64,000 bases of DNA from Sambucus nigra. Lineage: Eukaryota > Streptophyta > Magnoliopsida > Dipsacales > Adoxaceae. How positions within the stretch are numbered: the stretch's first letter is position 1; every line of letters starts with the position of its first letter. The notes beneath the pieces are model-generated. The model saw nothing but the letters and a program-made list of their open reading frames with translations, had not been told where the DNA came from and searched no databases. The stretch is taken from positions 535,342,017 through 535,406,016 of the forward strand of contig OX422211.1 of the NCBI GenBank assembly GCA_949130495.1. Reading direction: 5' to 3'. Below, piece by piece: positions 30,360-41,966 of this stretch. Position numbers and translations under genes: made by a program.

Positions 30360-32789
30360 CTTTACGAATAAGCTAAACAGTATCCCACCCTTAAGGAGAG
30401 ATATTTTAGGGATATACGAAGGGTTGAGGCCGAGGCTGCAGTAACGTAAGGCCAAGGCCAATCTTACACGTCCAATCCACCCTGTTCCATTAGCTACAAT
30501 ACGTCCACCAATCGTTCAGATAAATTATTCCATGTCTAACTTGTCTGCCTCTGCTGATGATAATCCTTCCGTCTCTCACGCGATTAAGAGTATAGATTCT
30601 TACGAGTAGGAAATGAGACCATCAACGTCCTCTTCTGGTGAGTCTGAGGAGACACAGACTTCTTCCCAAGCCTCTTCCTCTCAACATATAGAGTCATCCA
30701 ATCAATTATACTCATTTCTTTGAATTATCTCAGATCTAGATCAGTCGAGAGTTGATGTGGCAATTCCACCTCCCCCAATGGCAGTCCTTTTATCGACCGT
30801 TCCAGGCAATGGATTCGCTCGCTGACATTCAGGTGGTCCCCTGGCTACTGACCAAGATGATGAGCCATATTCAGCCTAGTATACAATTGACACATCCTAT
30901 GCATAATCCTTTCTCAGCACAATTACAAAAGTAGATCTTCTAATATGGAGACATGCTTATGGTATTGGTCCCTCTATTAACATGAGGGTGCCCTATGAGG
31001 GTGAGAGAGCATGTAATGGACGAGACGAAGAAATCTCGGTCTATGAAAAAATGTTTAAGTTTGGCTTTAGGCTTCCCATTCACCCATCTGTATGAGATAT
31101 TCTAGTGAGCTTAGGACTTAGTCCCTATCAACTATCACTCAATGCATGGAGGGTAATTCTCGATTTTATATCTCTTTGGAAGTTGGTTCATCGTACTAAC
31201 CTTGCAGTCAGCATCTTCACAGGATGTTATATTGTATCATCTTTAAAAAATCATCCTTGCTACTATCATATCATATGCAGGAAGCCAATAACGAAAGTTT
31301 TATTTATAAACCTCACTTCGAATCACAACTGGAAACCTCAGTATTTCTTCAAATCTAGAGCTTGGAAATTTAGCCTAGACGTTTCCTATAGTGCCTCTGA
31401 GCCTAGGTTTCCCTAAAAATGGGCTAAAGTATCAATGTCTCCCAGAATATACCTAGGTCTGAGTGTCGATGCCAGTAAGAAGGTGGATAAAATTAAGAAG
31501 CAGGGTAAGGAGGGTGGTCCCGTGGAGTTTGAACAGTTAATAACCCTTATTTCTTGGGGAAAATAGGTTTGGGGTGGACCCCCTCACTGAGTTATGTAAG
31601 TATTTTTCCTACAGCTATTGCATCATATTTATATTTTCTTTGTGATTGACCTCATTTTCTTTTTGCAGATCGTTCGGCCAATACATTGGAGGTTGTGTGG
31701 AGAATGAATGCACCAAATTTGGCCATTCTGATGAAGCAAGTCAGGAAGAAGTCTGTCCCCCCATCTCAGATAAAAAAATTCCATCGTCGTCAACCCCAGA
31801 AAGAGGTCTCTGGGAATCTTCCCACCTCTCATTAATAGAAAAAAGGGCAAGGACGGATCGTCCAAAACTATGCCAACACAAGCCATCCCCATCTCCTCTT
31901 AAGATAGCTTGGCAGCTCGTCTGGAGAACCTTAAGATCAACTCGGACTCCCTAATAGGGAACAAACATAAAAATTTTGAGGCATTAATAACACCATAGAT
32001 AGATGATCACTTTTTAGAACCCATGAATGACTCTCTCCTAAATGATTTTTTTTTCACAGGGTTGTTCAGTTGAACTCTTATGCCTTTATTTAATTTTTAT
32101 TTTAATTTTTAGTGTCATCTCGTACTGATGTTTCATATTTTTTACAGGCTATCATATCTCTGCATAAGGTCCACCAATGGGTTGGAGAAAAGCTCCCTGA
32201 GATTCGACTTGCCCAAGATGCTATAAAGTCTGAGAAGTAATTGAAGCCGAAGCTCCTGACCTTGGAGGATAACCACAAGAAGGACATGGAAAAATTAAAG
32301 ACTCAACACACTAAGTCCATCAAAAAGCTAAATTTTGATCATGATACTTCCATCAATGCCTTGACCAACAAGTAGGCATCCGAGTTACAAGAGAAGGTAA
32401 AGATTGCTGTTGATATAGGCCTTAAGGAGGCCAAGAAAATAATGGCTGAAGAGTTCAAGTCGTTAGAGGAATTCTTGCGGTACAGTTTGTAGTAACTTGA
32501 GAGAGGAGCTAGGACAGGCTTTCATTGGAGGACTCTCAAGTTCCCTGATGTCTCGCCCTTGGCCACACAGATTAGAGCCTTAGATTTCACTGACAGCCCT
32601 GACTGAGATTGAAGGTCAGGATAACCTGAGCTGACTATACAAAAATTTAACAATGAGGGAGACAATGAGCTAACTTGGGACGAGGCCGAGACAACCCCTA
32701 TTGAGAAGGATGGCAATATTGAGGCTGAGAAGAATGATGTCGCTGATGGTTCATCTCAGGTGGAAATTAAGGTAAACCCAACAACTTAA
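30360..32789 (+). pseudogene. Tat-2 antisense ORF (aORF)
   Basis: On the plus strand, opposite to Tat-2 pol. It begins in a segment like Tat-1's (LKERYFRDIRRVEAEAA near 30390). It has a Ser/Glu-rich stretch (30590-30700), the PF04195-like domain at about 30975-31400 (INMRVPYEGERA, EISVYEKMFKFGFRLPIHP, DILVSLGLSPYQLSLNAWRV), a basic middle region (31680-31950) and a coiled coil at 32140-32490 (LTLEDNHKKDMEKLKTQHTK). It ends at TAA 32787 after QVEIKVNPTT. In-frame stops and intron-like gaps break it. Homologous to the Tat-1 aORF; function unknown. Confidence 0.78.
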
Positions 32790-33116
32790 ATTCTCCTATT
32801 TTTTTAAGGCAGTCATCCATGGCCTAATGCCCTTTGTCTGATGTAACTTATGAACACCTTTTAGTTTGGTTTGCTTAACTTACTTTTTCTTGAACAATTA
32901 CAAGTGTATTCTCGTCCAATGTTATTGAATGTAATTATGTATAAATATTTGCATCTTCTATTTCTACTAATTCATTTCTTCGTGTTGTGTTTACTGGAAA
33001 CTTTAAGCAATTATACAACCTTCTGATTCTTGATATATTCTCGTCCAGGCCGAGAAATAATTCAACCAACTTAATGATTGTTTAAACTAGAGATAACCAC
33101 ATAATTATATTTAAAG

Positions 33117-33815
33117 GAATCAAAATTAAATTATTTTCCCATTTGAATGCACCAAATTAATGGTGCTTAATTACAAGTCCCCTCTCATCGTTTTGAGAGT
33201 GTGTGAATGAGTATCGTCTCGTCCTACACTGTCATCTTGCCGAGAGAGTTTGACTCTCATACCATAATATTATTGATGTTTAATGGAACCATAATGATAT
33301 GTTTTTCAAATTTGAATGCACCAAGTAATGGTGTTTAATTGCCAGTCCCCTCTCATCATTTTGAGAGTGTATGGATGAGTATTGTCTCGTCCTACACTAT
33401 CGTCTTGAATAGAGAGTCTGAATCTCGTACCACCAAATTAATGATGTTTAAAGGAACCATAATTAAATGATTTTCAAATTTGAATGCAACAAATTAATGG
33501 TATTTAATTTCAAGTCTTCTCTCGTCATTTTGAGGGTTTATGGATGAGTATTGTTTCGTCCTACACTGTCATATTGTTGAGGGAGTTTGACTCTCAAACC
33601 AACAAATTAATGATGTTTAAAGGAACCATAATTAAATGATTTTCAGTTTTGAATGCACCAAATTAATGGTGTTTAATTGCAAGTCCCCTCCCGTTATTTT
33701 GAGAGTGTGTGGATGAGTATCGTTTTGTCCTATATTGTTGTCTTACCGAGAGAGTCTAACTCTCATACCACCAAATTATTGATGTTTACCATAATTAAAT
33801 GATTTTCAAATTTTC
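33117..33815 (-). repeat. Tat-2 3' tandem array: about 169-bp monomer, four copies
   Basis: The marker GAATGCAMCAA recurs at 33145, 33314, 33482 and 33651 (spacing 168-169 bp). Monomers share TTAATGGTGTTTAATT, AAGTCCCCTCTCATC, TTTTGAGAGTGTG, CGTCCTACACTGTC and TTGATGTTTAA. It has the same position in the element as the Tat-1 array, but the sequence is unrelated. Confidence 0.92.
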
Positions 33816-34027
33816 TTTGTGTTTTTTACCACTTGGGTGATGTTATCACAATGTTTCTCCCCTCGCGGTGTTATTGATAATCCATGGATGAGGTGAGCCC
33901 CGTCTATATTCTCGTCTCACCGAGAGTGAGTTGATGTTATTTAACCACATGAATGATTTAGGATGACTTATATCATTAAATTTGATCAATTCATACATCA
34001 AAGATATGAAGGAACACTTGAGATTTT

Positions 34028-35250
34028 TCATTCATCATATTTTTTAGTACATCTATTATACAAAGGTAATATAAAATAAAATATAAAATCTAATTGGTAA
34101 TATCTCTTTAAGTGATCAGCGTTCCAAGGGTTTGAGAATGGCTCCCTCTCCAAATTTTCAAGCCGATAAGTTCCAGGAACAACTTCCTCAGTAACTCTAT
34201 AGGGGTTGTGCCAGTTTGTATGGAGCTTATTCATCTTCTGACAGGATTTCTTTAAAACCAAATCTCCAATAGCTATTGGTCTAGCCTTAACTCTCTTGTT
34301 GTATAATTTTATAGTTCTCTACTAATAAGCAACCTGCCTAACCTCTGCGTCCTCTCTTCTTTCTTCATTGTGATCCAGATCTAACCTTTGCTCCTCAGTT
34401 TATTTCTGGTTTGTATGCTTAAACCTTGGGCTTGGTAGGCCGATCTCGGTGGGTATCATTGCCTTTAAGCCATACGCAAGCATAAAAGGGGTTTCCCTGG
34501 TGGGCATCCTCTTCGTTGTCCTGTATGCCCATAACACAATGTATACCTCTTCCATCCAAAGTCCCTTAGCATTTTCCAGTTGTTTCTTAATTCCATCTAG
34601 GATATTTCTATTTGTCACCTCCATTTAGCCATTTGCTTGGGGTCGGCCTGGAGGTGAAAAAAACTATTTGATACCAACTCTTTTACAGTAAGCCTCCAGA
34701 GACAAATTCTTGAACTATTTGCTATTATATGAGATGAAGGTGTGGTACAGACTACACCAATAAAGGATATTCCTCCAATAAAATTTAAAGGTCTTCATCT
34801 CGGTGATAATTATCATGTCTTCTGCCTCAATCCATATGGAGAAATAGTCGATCGCCATAATAAGATATTTGTAATTGCCTATTGCTCTGGGTAGGGTTCT
34901 TACCAAGTCAATCCACCAAACAGCAAATGGTCAAGGGAAAGTAATAAATGTTAAGGGTTGATGAGGGGATGCTGGTAGATGTTTGACATTTATCACATAT
35001 TTTCACATATTTGGCTGCATCCTTAGCCAAGGGCCACTAGTAACCTTGAGTGACTATTATTTTTGGCAATGATATCCATCCTATGTGACTAGAACAAGAG
35101 ACTTCATGCACATCTTTAAATATATATTCAACCTCTGTGGGATGAACTCATTGAAGTAAAGGGAGGAAGAACCCTTTCTTTTACAAGATGTCTCCTATGA
35201 TTGAGAACTTTATTGCCTTGTTTCTTAATTTCTTTCTTTACACTTTTGAG
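34028..35250 (-). pseudogene. Tat-2 integrase
   Basis: The C-terminal piece (34261-34028) reads CQKMNKLHTNWHNPYRV and NPWNADHLKRYYQ. The middle piece (34624-34400) reads WAYRTTKRMPTRETPFMLAYG. The core piece (about 34925-34715) contains DLVRTLPRAIGNY, IMAIDYFSIWIEAE and FYWRNILYW. The zinc-finger part is near 35200-34980. Frames change several times and stops are present. It corresponds domain by domain to the Tat-1 integrase. Confidence 0.82.
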
Positions 35251-35299
35251 TATGGAAGCTCACCATCCCTAGCGTATTGAATGAGAGGGTCCATTCAAG

Positions 35300-35970
35300 A
35301 TGCACCTAGGTTCAAGTTCAAGCAGAACTCAACTATATTGTCTTCCTCTTCAATGGTCGGTCGATGTAGGATCTCCACTAGCACTTACCTTCTAATCTCC
35401 ATTCTGGTTGCAGATGCAAATCTTACCAGGGCATCGCCTCGACTATTATCTAATCGAGGGATCCTTTTTAGCTTTACCTCATTGAAGTTCTTTAGTATTG
35501 CTTTTACCCTTGCTAGGTACTTATCCATTCTCTAATCTTTTTCATCGTACACTCCCAGGATCTGGTTTACCACCAATCGGGACTCACTATGAATTATCAT
35601 CTGCCAAACATTTAATGCCTTGGCAAGGGAGAGTCTCGCCAAAAGGGCCTCATATTCTGACTTATTATTGTACGCCTTGAAACTAAATCTCAGAGCGTAT
35701 TTGATGTCTGTTCCTTTTGGGTTTGACACTATCAAGCCGACACCACTGCCTGTCTTGCATGAAGATACATCTATAAATCGGCTCCAAATAATATCTTCTT
35801 TTGAGAAAATGCCCTCATCCAGCACTTCATTCTTGAATAGAAATTTCTCTTCTTCATTCTCGACCACTACATTTCTAGAAACACTCATCTCAGCCTCAAT
35901 CGGGATTGCACTTGCTTTTTCTGTATCATTTTTTGGATCTACAAACTCTTCGATATACACCTTGTCCTAA
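35300..35970 (-). pseudogene. Tat-2 second RNase H
   Basis: The minus-strand frame contains RFIDVSSCKTGSGVGLIVSN, YNNKSEYEALLARLSLAKAL and IIHSESRLVVNQILGVYDEK, which aligns with the second RNase H of Tat-1. The third catalytic Asp of the S-D-S-R motif is Glu here (HSESR), and the frame breaks after 35532, so activity is unlikely. The duplicate RNase H supports Tat lineage. Confidence 0.82.
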
Positions 35971-35989
35971 GTCAACTCAGCTACGAAAT

Positions 35990-36440
35990 AGGCCAAAGAC
36001 TGCCCTTTGATGTCTATTCTCGACTGATAGAAAATATCAAATTCACCCAGCTCTATCGACCATGCCAGTAACCTAACCGATTTCATAGGTTTATGGATGA
36101 CCTGTCTAATAGGAGAGTCAGTAAGGATGACCATTATGTGAGCCTAAAAATAGGGTTTCATTTTCCTAAATGCATGTATCAAAGCATAAGCTAGCTTCTT
36201 CATCTTCGGGTACCTCTACTCATCCCCTTAAAGGGCCTTATCGTTGAAGTAAACCATCTTTTACACCCCATTGTCATATGGTATAATTGTTATGCTAATA
36301 GCCGACTCAGACATGACCACGAATATATATAGTTTCTCTCCTGAACATGTCGAGATAACAAAAGTGGGGGCCCGAGTTAAGCCTTAAACTCTTAGAAGGA
36401 TCTATCACACTCCTCATTCCATTCGAATTATTTTTTCAAC
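35990..36440 (-). pseudogene. Tat-2 RNase H (first)
   Basis: Minus-strand fragments KLYIFVVMSESAISITI, RYPKMKKLAYALIHAFRKMK, AHIMVILTDSPIRQVIHKPM and ELGEFDIFYQSR follow the gypsy RNase H order. Stops interrupt it (for example near 36230 and 36265). Confidence 0.8.
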
Positions 36441-37200
36441 ACTTTGAAGAAGGGTAGACATTTGTCTCTATCCCTTAACACAAACCTATGCAATGCAGCA
36501 ACTCGTCTGGTCAGCCTCTGAACGTATTTTTATAGTTTTTGGAGTCTTCATCTACACCAATGCTTTAATTTTTTTAGTGTTAGCCTCTATCTCTCGTTGA
36601 TTGACGATGAACCCTAGGAATTTTCATTCTCCAAGCCCGAACACACACTTGGCGAGATTGAGCTTCATTCAATACTTGTCCGTTATTTTGAAAGTGTAGT
36701 CGAGGTCAACCACCTGCATATCGACCTTGAGGCTTTTGATTAACATATAATCAACATATACTTCCATGGTCTTTCCTATTTGATCCTCAAACATCTTATT
36801 CACTAGTCTCTGATATGTTTCCTTAACATTCTTGAGAGGGCATGATCTTGTAGAAATACACACGTTTATCGATGATGAAAGAGGTCTTCTTCTCATCGGC
36901 TAGGTTCATAAATATCTGATTATAGCCTGAGTAGGCATCCATAAAACTGATCAATTCATGCCCAGCCATGGCATCAACTATCTGATCAATTCTCGTAAGG
37001 GGGAAGTTATCTTTTGAAGAATCTTTATTCAAATCGATGAAGTCTACACACATCTTCCATTTTCCATTAGGCTTAGGCATAATAGCTGAATTAGCCAGCC
37101 ATTTGGGGTAGAACCCCTCTTTGATGAACTCTGCCTTCTCTAGCTTCTTCACTTCATCTCTTATGACTTCATATTTCTCCCTAGAGTAGATCCTCCGCAT
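36440..37200 (-). pseudogene. Tat-2 reverse transcriptase
   Basis: It starts with RRIYSREKYEVIRDEVKKLE and FYPKWLANSAIMPKPNGKWK, then VDFIDLNKDSSKDNFPL, ISFMDAYSGYNQI (catalytic Asp of motif A), and in the next frame MEVYVDYMLIKS. The motif C YVDD is mutated to YVDY. It covers the fingers and palm missing from Tat-1. One frame change occurs near 36830. Confidence 0.88.
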
Positions 37201-37749
37201 CTATCTGGATGACTTGACTCCTTTGTCTACATTCAATTTATGGAAGAGGATCTTCGGGTCAATTCTCAGCATGTCTTCATGACTTTGCGCAAAAATACTT
37301 TGTCCCTCCCTCGATAATTTGATCAACTCTTACTTGATTTCTCTTTTCAGGGTTTTGCCAATTTGGATGGGTTTTTTTTGCCTGTCCTCATTAAGGATGT
37401 TGGATTCAACCTCCTCAACAGCCTCACCCTTTTTCAGTTTTGTCTCGTCCCTTGAGAGTATCGATGCTGTAAGTGGTGGTGTCTCTCTTATGACCTTATT
37501 TTTCCTCAGTCGAGTTAAAGTTGCATTCTCTACCTCTACCTGATCACCTTGAACTTCCCCTGCTCTATAGGGAGTCGAGAATCTTATCATTTGGTGAACA
37601 TTAGAGGGAATTGCCTTAGATTCTTTGAGGGCTACTCATCCCATTATGATATTATAGGATGAATGAACATTCTCGTCCTTAACGAAGAAATTTATCTTCG
37701 TTGTGAGACATTTTGGCCAGGTCTCCCCCATAAATACATCCATTTCATA

Positions 37750-38240
37750 AATCCGAAGAGGATGGACTTAAAGGCTGATGATATGGGATGAGTCTCTTCT
37801 TGCTTAGTCCCAACCCTTTGAATCACTCCGAGAATATTACATCAAATAAACTCCCACCATCGACTAATATTCTGGGAACATCATACCTATGCACTCTCGA
37901 AGTGATAACTATAGGGTAGTCATAAGGGGTAAGGATCCCCTTGAAGTCCAACCTTGAGAAGCTAATTACCAAGGTGTTTATGTTAACTTTTTTCCTCTTA
38001 CTCGGCTTTGAATTAACCGTAGCCGAGTTCACCACCTCATTTTTTAGGATTGCTTTGTCCTGTGTAACATGGTCCTTACGATCAGCTATGTCTTTACCAC
38101 CATCTGCTAAATCGCCACATATCATCTTTACTCCATGATAAATCAAATTCATCTGACCTTTAGGCTTTTGAACTTTCGGTGGGAGGTCAGGTTCATATGC
38201 ATCATCATTATCTGAGGCATCATCATCCTTGTTCACTGGG
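37750..38240 (-). pseudogene. Tat-2 gag-protease linker and protease
   Basis: The frame reads DDDASDNDDAYEPDLPP, an acidic linker, ADRKDHVTQDKAI, INTLVISFSRLDFKGILTP, YPIVITSRVHRYDVPRILVD and GGSLFDVIF. The protease active site is D-G-G as in Tat-1. The remainder of the protease (to about 37600) survives in broken frames (SYNIIMG-type segment near 37650). Confidence 0.82.
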
Positions 38241-38269
38241 TCATCTTGTTTACACTTGTCATCTCATCT

Positions 38270-39617
38270 CCTTCGGATGCCATCTCAACCATCTCTTATA
38301 TCACTCATATCCACATATTTCCTGAGTTTCCCCTGCTTCAGCATTTTTTCTATCTCGTCTTTAAGTGCGAAGAACTTTTTAATGGTATGGTCGTGATCTT
38401 GGTGGAATTCACACCATTTACTTTTATCACTCTTGTGAGGAGGAGATTTTAGCTTTTTCGGCCATCTCAAGGATCGGTCATTTTTTATTTCATTGAGGAT
38501 CATCTCTGGAGTGGACATTAACGGAGTATAGTCAGTGAACTTGTCATCCACCGACCTCTTCTTTCCACCCTTTTCCTTGAACGTCTAGGACCTGTTCCCA
38601 CTCGATCATTTTTCATCATCTTCTTTAGCCTCCATGGCCTCCTCCGCATTCATAACCTTCACATCCATATCCAATAGTTCTGCCATTGATTTTGGAGGAA
38701 CTTTAGCCAGCTTCTATAGGATATTTCCCTTATGTAAGCTGGAGTTGGGTAGCTTACTATTCTTGTGACGAATGGTGACCCTTCCATGTAACCCCTTTAT
38801 AGGGGGTCTCGACTTTTAAGATGCCGTCAATCTTATCTTCAAGCCTATGAATAGAACTTCTCCATGGATTGTTGGTTGCGTCCACTTCTGCATTACCTCC
38901 TTCGGCTATTACAACATTATTGTCGGCTCCTTCCCTGTTGGCCAAACGCTGAACAGGTTCTCAGCTGGTCGTTCTCTATCGGCTATTAACCTCCTTTTTC
39001 TCCTCATTGCAGCCACGTGGAGGGAAATTTCCACCACATCCTCCATTACCCCTGGACCAAGTTATGCTAAAAGACCTGAAGATTCGATCTCGTATGTCTC
39101 CCACTGGGCTGAGTCTATCAAAGGCAGACCCTCTGTTGAGTCTATCGAATATTGAAGGATGTGATCGGCCGTCTCGATTCGACCTACCGCTATTTCCCCT
39201 GCTGCCTTGAATCGGGTGTATAGTATCGATAGAGATCTCATAGGGTTCTTAATATTCCTCATCATCACATTTATCATCTTCAAATTCTTGGCCTTATTTA
39301 CCTAAGCGCAATCACCTAGGATCGACCACATCCCTACGCCTCTATTGTTGCATCGGCTCTTTTTGTGGGGCCATAGGTGGTCCCCCTGTCGCCATATTAC
39401 CACCCTCCCTGGCAACTGAATTTATCATCTCCACTCCTCCACCAGTGGGACTAGTCAATATGTTTTGGCTAAAAGTATCCAGTTGCTCCTGCATCTTCTA
39501 TTGGTTGGCCGCCAGCAAGCGCAGCGCAGCTACGACCTCAGTCATCTGTGACTGAGGTGAGGCCTGGCTGGAACTGGGGATAATGCCTGGTAGAAAATCT
39601 AAAGCCATAAAATCCAT
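38270..39617 (-). pseudogene. Tat-2 gag
   Basis: The start is read at ATG 39617 (MDFMALDFLPGIIPSSSQAS), followed by QSQMTEVVAALRLLAANQ and a stop, like Tat-1. Later parts include SLSILYTRFKAAGEIAVGRI (near 39240) and a C-terminal zinc-binding-like segment SKWCEFHQDHDHTIKKFFAL with KDEIEKMLKQGKLRKYV (38430-38320), the usual end of Tat gag. Many frame changes. Gag packages the RNA into virus-like particles in the cytoplasm. Confidence 0.78.
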
Positions 39618-39800
39618 TGAACGAAAATAATAAGAGGTGTACTGGAAGAGCTTAATGGACTAGAAAAAAGTATGAGTAACTCAAACTAGAGCTCTTTCAA
39701 AGGTGATTCAAGCCTAGCCAAACGTGGGGTTGGATCACCACCAGAGAATCCATTAAGGAGCAAGCTATAAGTGAAAGGAAGAATATGAAGTATCTCTTTT

Positions 39801-39818
39801 ACCATCTTTGGAGCCAAC
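39801..39818 (-). promoter_or_regulatory. Tat-2 primer binding site (degenerate)
   Basis: On the minus strand, the LTR end ATCATCA is followed by GTTGGCTCCAAAGATGG. The position and the TTGGC.CC core correspond to TTTGGCGCCGTTTGTC in Tat-1, with substitutions. Confidence 0.6.
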
Positions 39819-40587
39819 TGATGATACCAGTTATTGTACCACCAAGTAATACAACTTTGAAGGTATAACAATGGAGCTTAGACAGTAGAATAAGTAAATA
39901 TGGAGGTGAGGCAAAGACGAGAAAGACTATAAAGTTAGTGGTTCATCCATTTGGCCTACTCCACTGTGAAGGTGAGTGTACGCTTTCTATAAATAAGGCT
40001 CTAATGGCCTTAGTAGTACAATTCACTTAACTTTCTCTCTTTACTATTATAGCAATAGAGCTTGGGCTAGGGTCTGAATTATCAATCATTTACATTGTCA
40101 AAGAAGACAAGTTTATATAGTGCATGGGTGGTGTAATGTACCCCCCAAGCATGTAATAAGAGTGTTTAGTAGCCAATAAGATTAAGCCACCTATCACTAG
40201 CACATGTAGATCATGATGATGTAAATATTCCTCCCACATGCACATGCGATTTGGTTATAACTATATGTCTATGTGGACTGGCCATACTGAACTCATGTAT
40301 CACATGTGGTGGAGATGTCGTCTAGAGGGGTGCCGGCTAGGTTGAGTAGGAGACCCTCGGTTCTCTGTTGGTTTATATGTTGTAAGTGTTGGCTCGGGTG
40401 AGTATGTGACAAGGCCAAAACGAGCCTGTAGTTGGACTGATTGTGTCTCGGATGAGCAATTATCTGGCCGAGATGAGATAGTAGATAGCCAATGTTATTT
40501 CAGGATATCGACCGTTAAAGGTGGACTTGAGGTTAGTCATGGTCAAGATAGTCCTAGTGTGGGAGGAGGGTACACTTGGGCATATCA
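39819..40587 (-). repeat. Tat-2 5' LTR (769 bp)
   Basis: On the plus strand it reads TGATGATACCAGTTATTG ... GGGCATATCA, flanked by TSD AACCT at 40588. It matches 28841-29514 block by block, with extra sequence near 39960-40060 (TATAAATAAGG, likely the TATA/transcription-start region read on this strand). Confidence 0.9.
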
Positions 40588-41966
40588 AACCTCAAGTATA
40601 TACAATAATTATTTTCACCACATAGTGTCTACGGTAATAATAACCAAGGTAAATCCCATCACTATCTATTGGGGTACCAACATGGTCACTTTTGTACGTG
40701 CCCCATCAAGATATCCTATCTAGTAAATATCCCACAAGTACTCACACCCAGTATGTTGCACATAATACACATGATAAGTATACCTAATCACAGAAAGGTT
40801 ACCTGGCTTAAGTGTAGATTAAATAGATTAATTAAACTTCGAATGAGATTACACCCATTGTTCGAAAGACTTCCAAATATCGTTTGAACAAGAAACCCTA
40901 AATCGTTTAAATGAGAGTAAATCTCATCTGAACGAGATTAATCAAGAATCGTCATCTTCTCCAAATGAAAATCTGCCATTTCTACTTCTATATCTAAATA
41001 CAAAGCTTCAAACCATCCCCAAACCCCATCTCTTTTAGATGTAAATGGTCTGACATCAATACTAACAAATCTCCAATGATTTTAGTTGATCGTAACATAG
41101 TTTACAGGCTTAAATCCCAAAATCATCTCAAGAATCTACTTTATTATTTTAGATCAATTTGACTCAAATTATATATCAATTAATTCCATTATCAAGGTTC
41201 TTTCAAATGTTTGTCATTATCTACCTTTATTTTAATAATTAGATAACAATTCTATCTCCAATTCATAATGAATTCAAATAAATTCAATTTATGTTAAGAA
41301 TATGAATAGTATCCTAAATTATCATATTAATTTAATTACTAAACTAGAGAATTAGTCTCCAATTCAGATTTCCATCAAATTATATTTTGATTCCAATGAA
41401 AAATTATATTATAACACAAAACAATTAAAATCCTATACTAGTTAAACTTACCTTAATTGGAAAGGATAAAATCCAATCCCAATTGCCCCAATTATCTTCT
41501 TATCCAACTTGTCAACTGTCTCTCTCTTTAGGGTTTCTCTCTAATTGTGTTGGAAAATCTAATGGCATTTTTATTAGCTTAATTTTGAAATTGGGTTTAA
41601 GAAAAACAAGCCCAACACTACATCCAAATAGTCCAAAATATAGCCCAAGATATATACTAGCCCATAGTTCTAAAAATACAATATTTTAGGTTCTAACTAA
41701 CCATTATACATGCCTCAAACGTTGGTCCAAAGTACTAAACTAACATCCTGATATGCCAACCATTATCATGCCTCAAGTCCAAAGTCCGATTTAAATTTTA
41801 AATAATATACACACATAAGACCTATGAAATATAATTAGTGATGTCACGAGTCATTGCATACACACATAAAACCTATGAAATATAATTAGTGATGTCACGA
41901 GGCACTACAGATAATTATACTAATTAAATAATTATTAATTTAACCCATAAAGTACGGGGTATTACA

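Larger units (their letters stand above)
28841..40587 (-). mobile_element. Tat-2: complete Tat-lineage Ty3/gypsy element, minus strand, 11.7 kb
   Basis: LTRs at 39819-40587 (5') and 28841-29514 (3') are bounded by perfect TSDs AACCT (28836-28840 and 40588-40592). Minus-strand order is PBS, gag, protease, RT, RNase H, second RNase H, integrase, tandem repeats, then an ORF on the plus strand (antisense to pol), hairpin and polypurine tract, 3' LTR. LTR ends (TGATATGCCCA... and ...TATCATCA) and all proteins resemble Tat-1. Gag through integrase is recognisable but interrupted by stops, so it is non-coding today. Confidence 0.92.
27923..41966 (-). mobile_element. Solo gypsy LTR (minus strand, about 2.3 kb) split by Tat-2
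   Basis: Read on the minus strand it starts TGTAATACCCCGTACTTT (41966 downward), the same type of start as the 2692 LTR. Pieces are 27923-28840 and 40593-41966, together about 2.29 kb. Perfect TSDs TTATC lie at 27918-27922 and 41967-41971. No internal region is seen, so it is read as a solo LTR. Its other terminus reads GAAGACATGCC rather than TG..., so that end is eroded or imprecisely defined. A 51-bp direct duplication (41807 and 41858, ATACACACATAAGACC) lies near its start. Confidence 0.75.
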
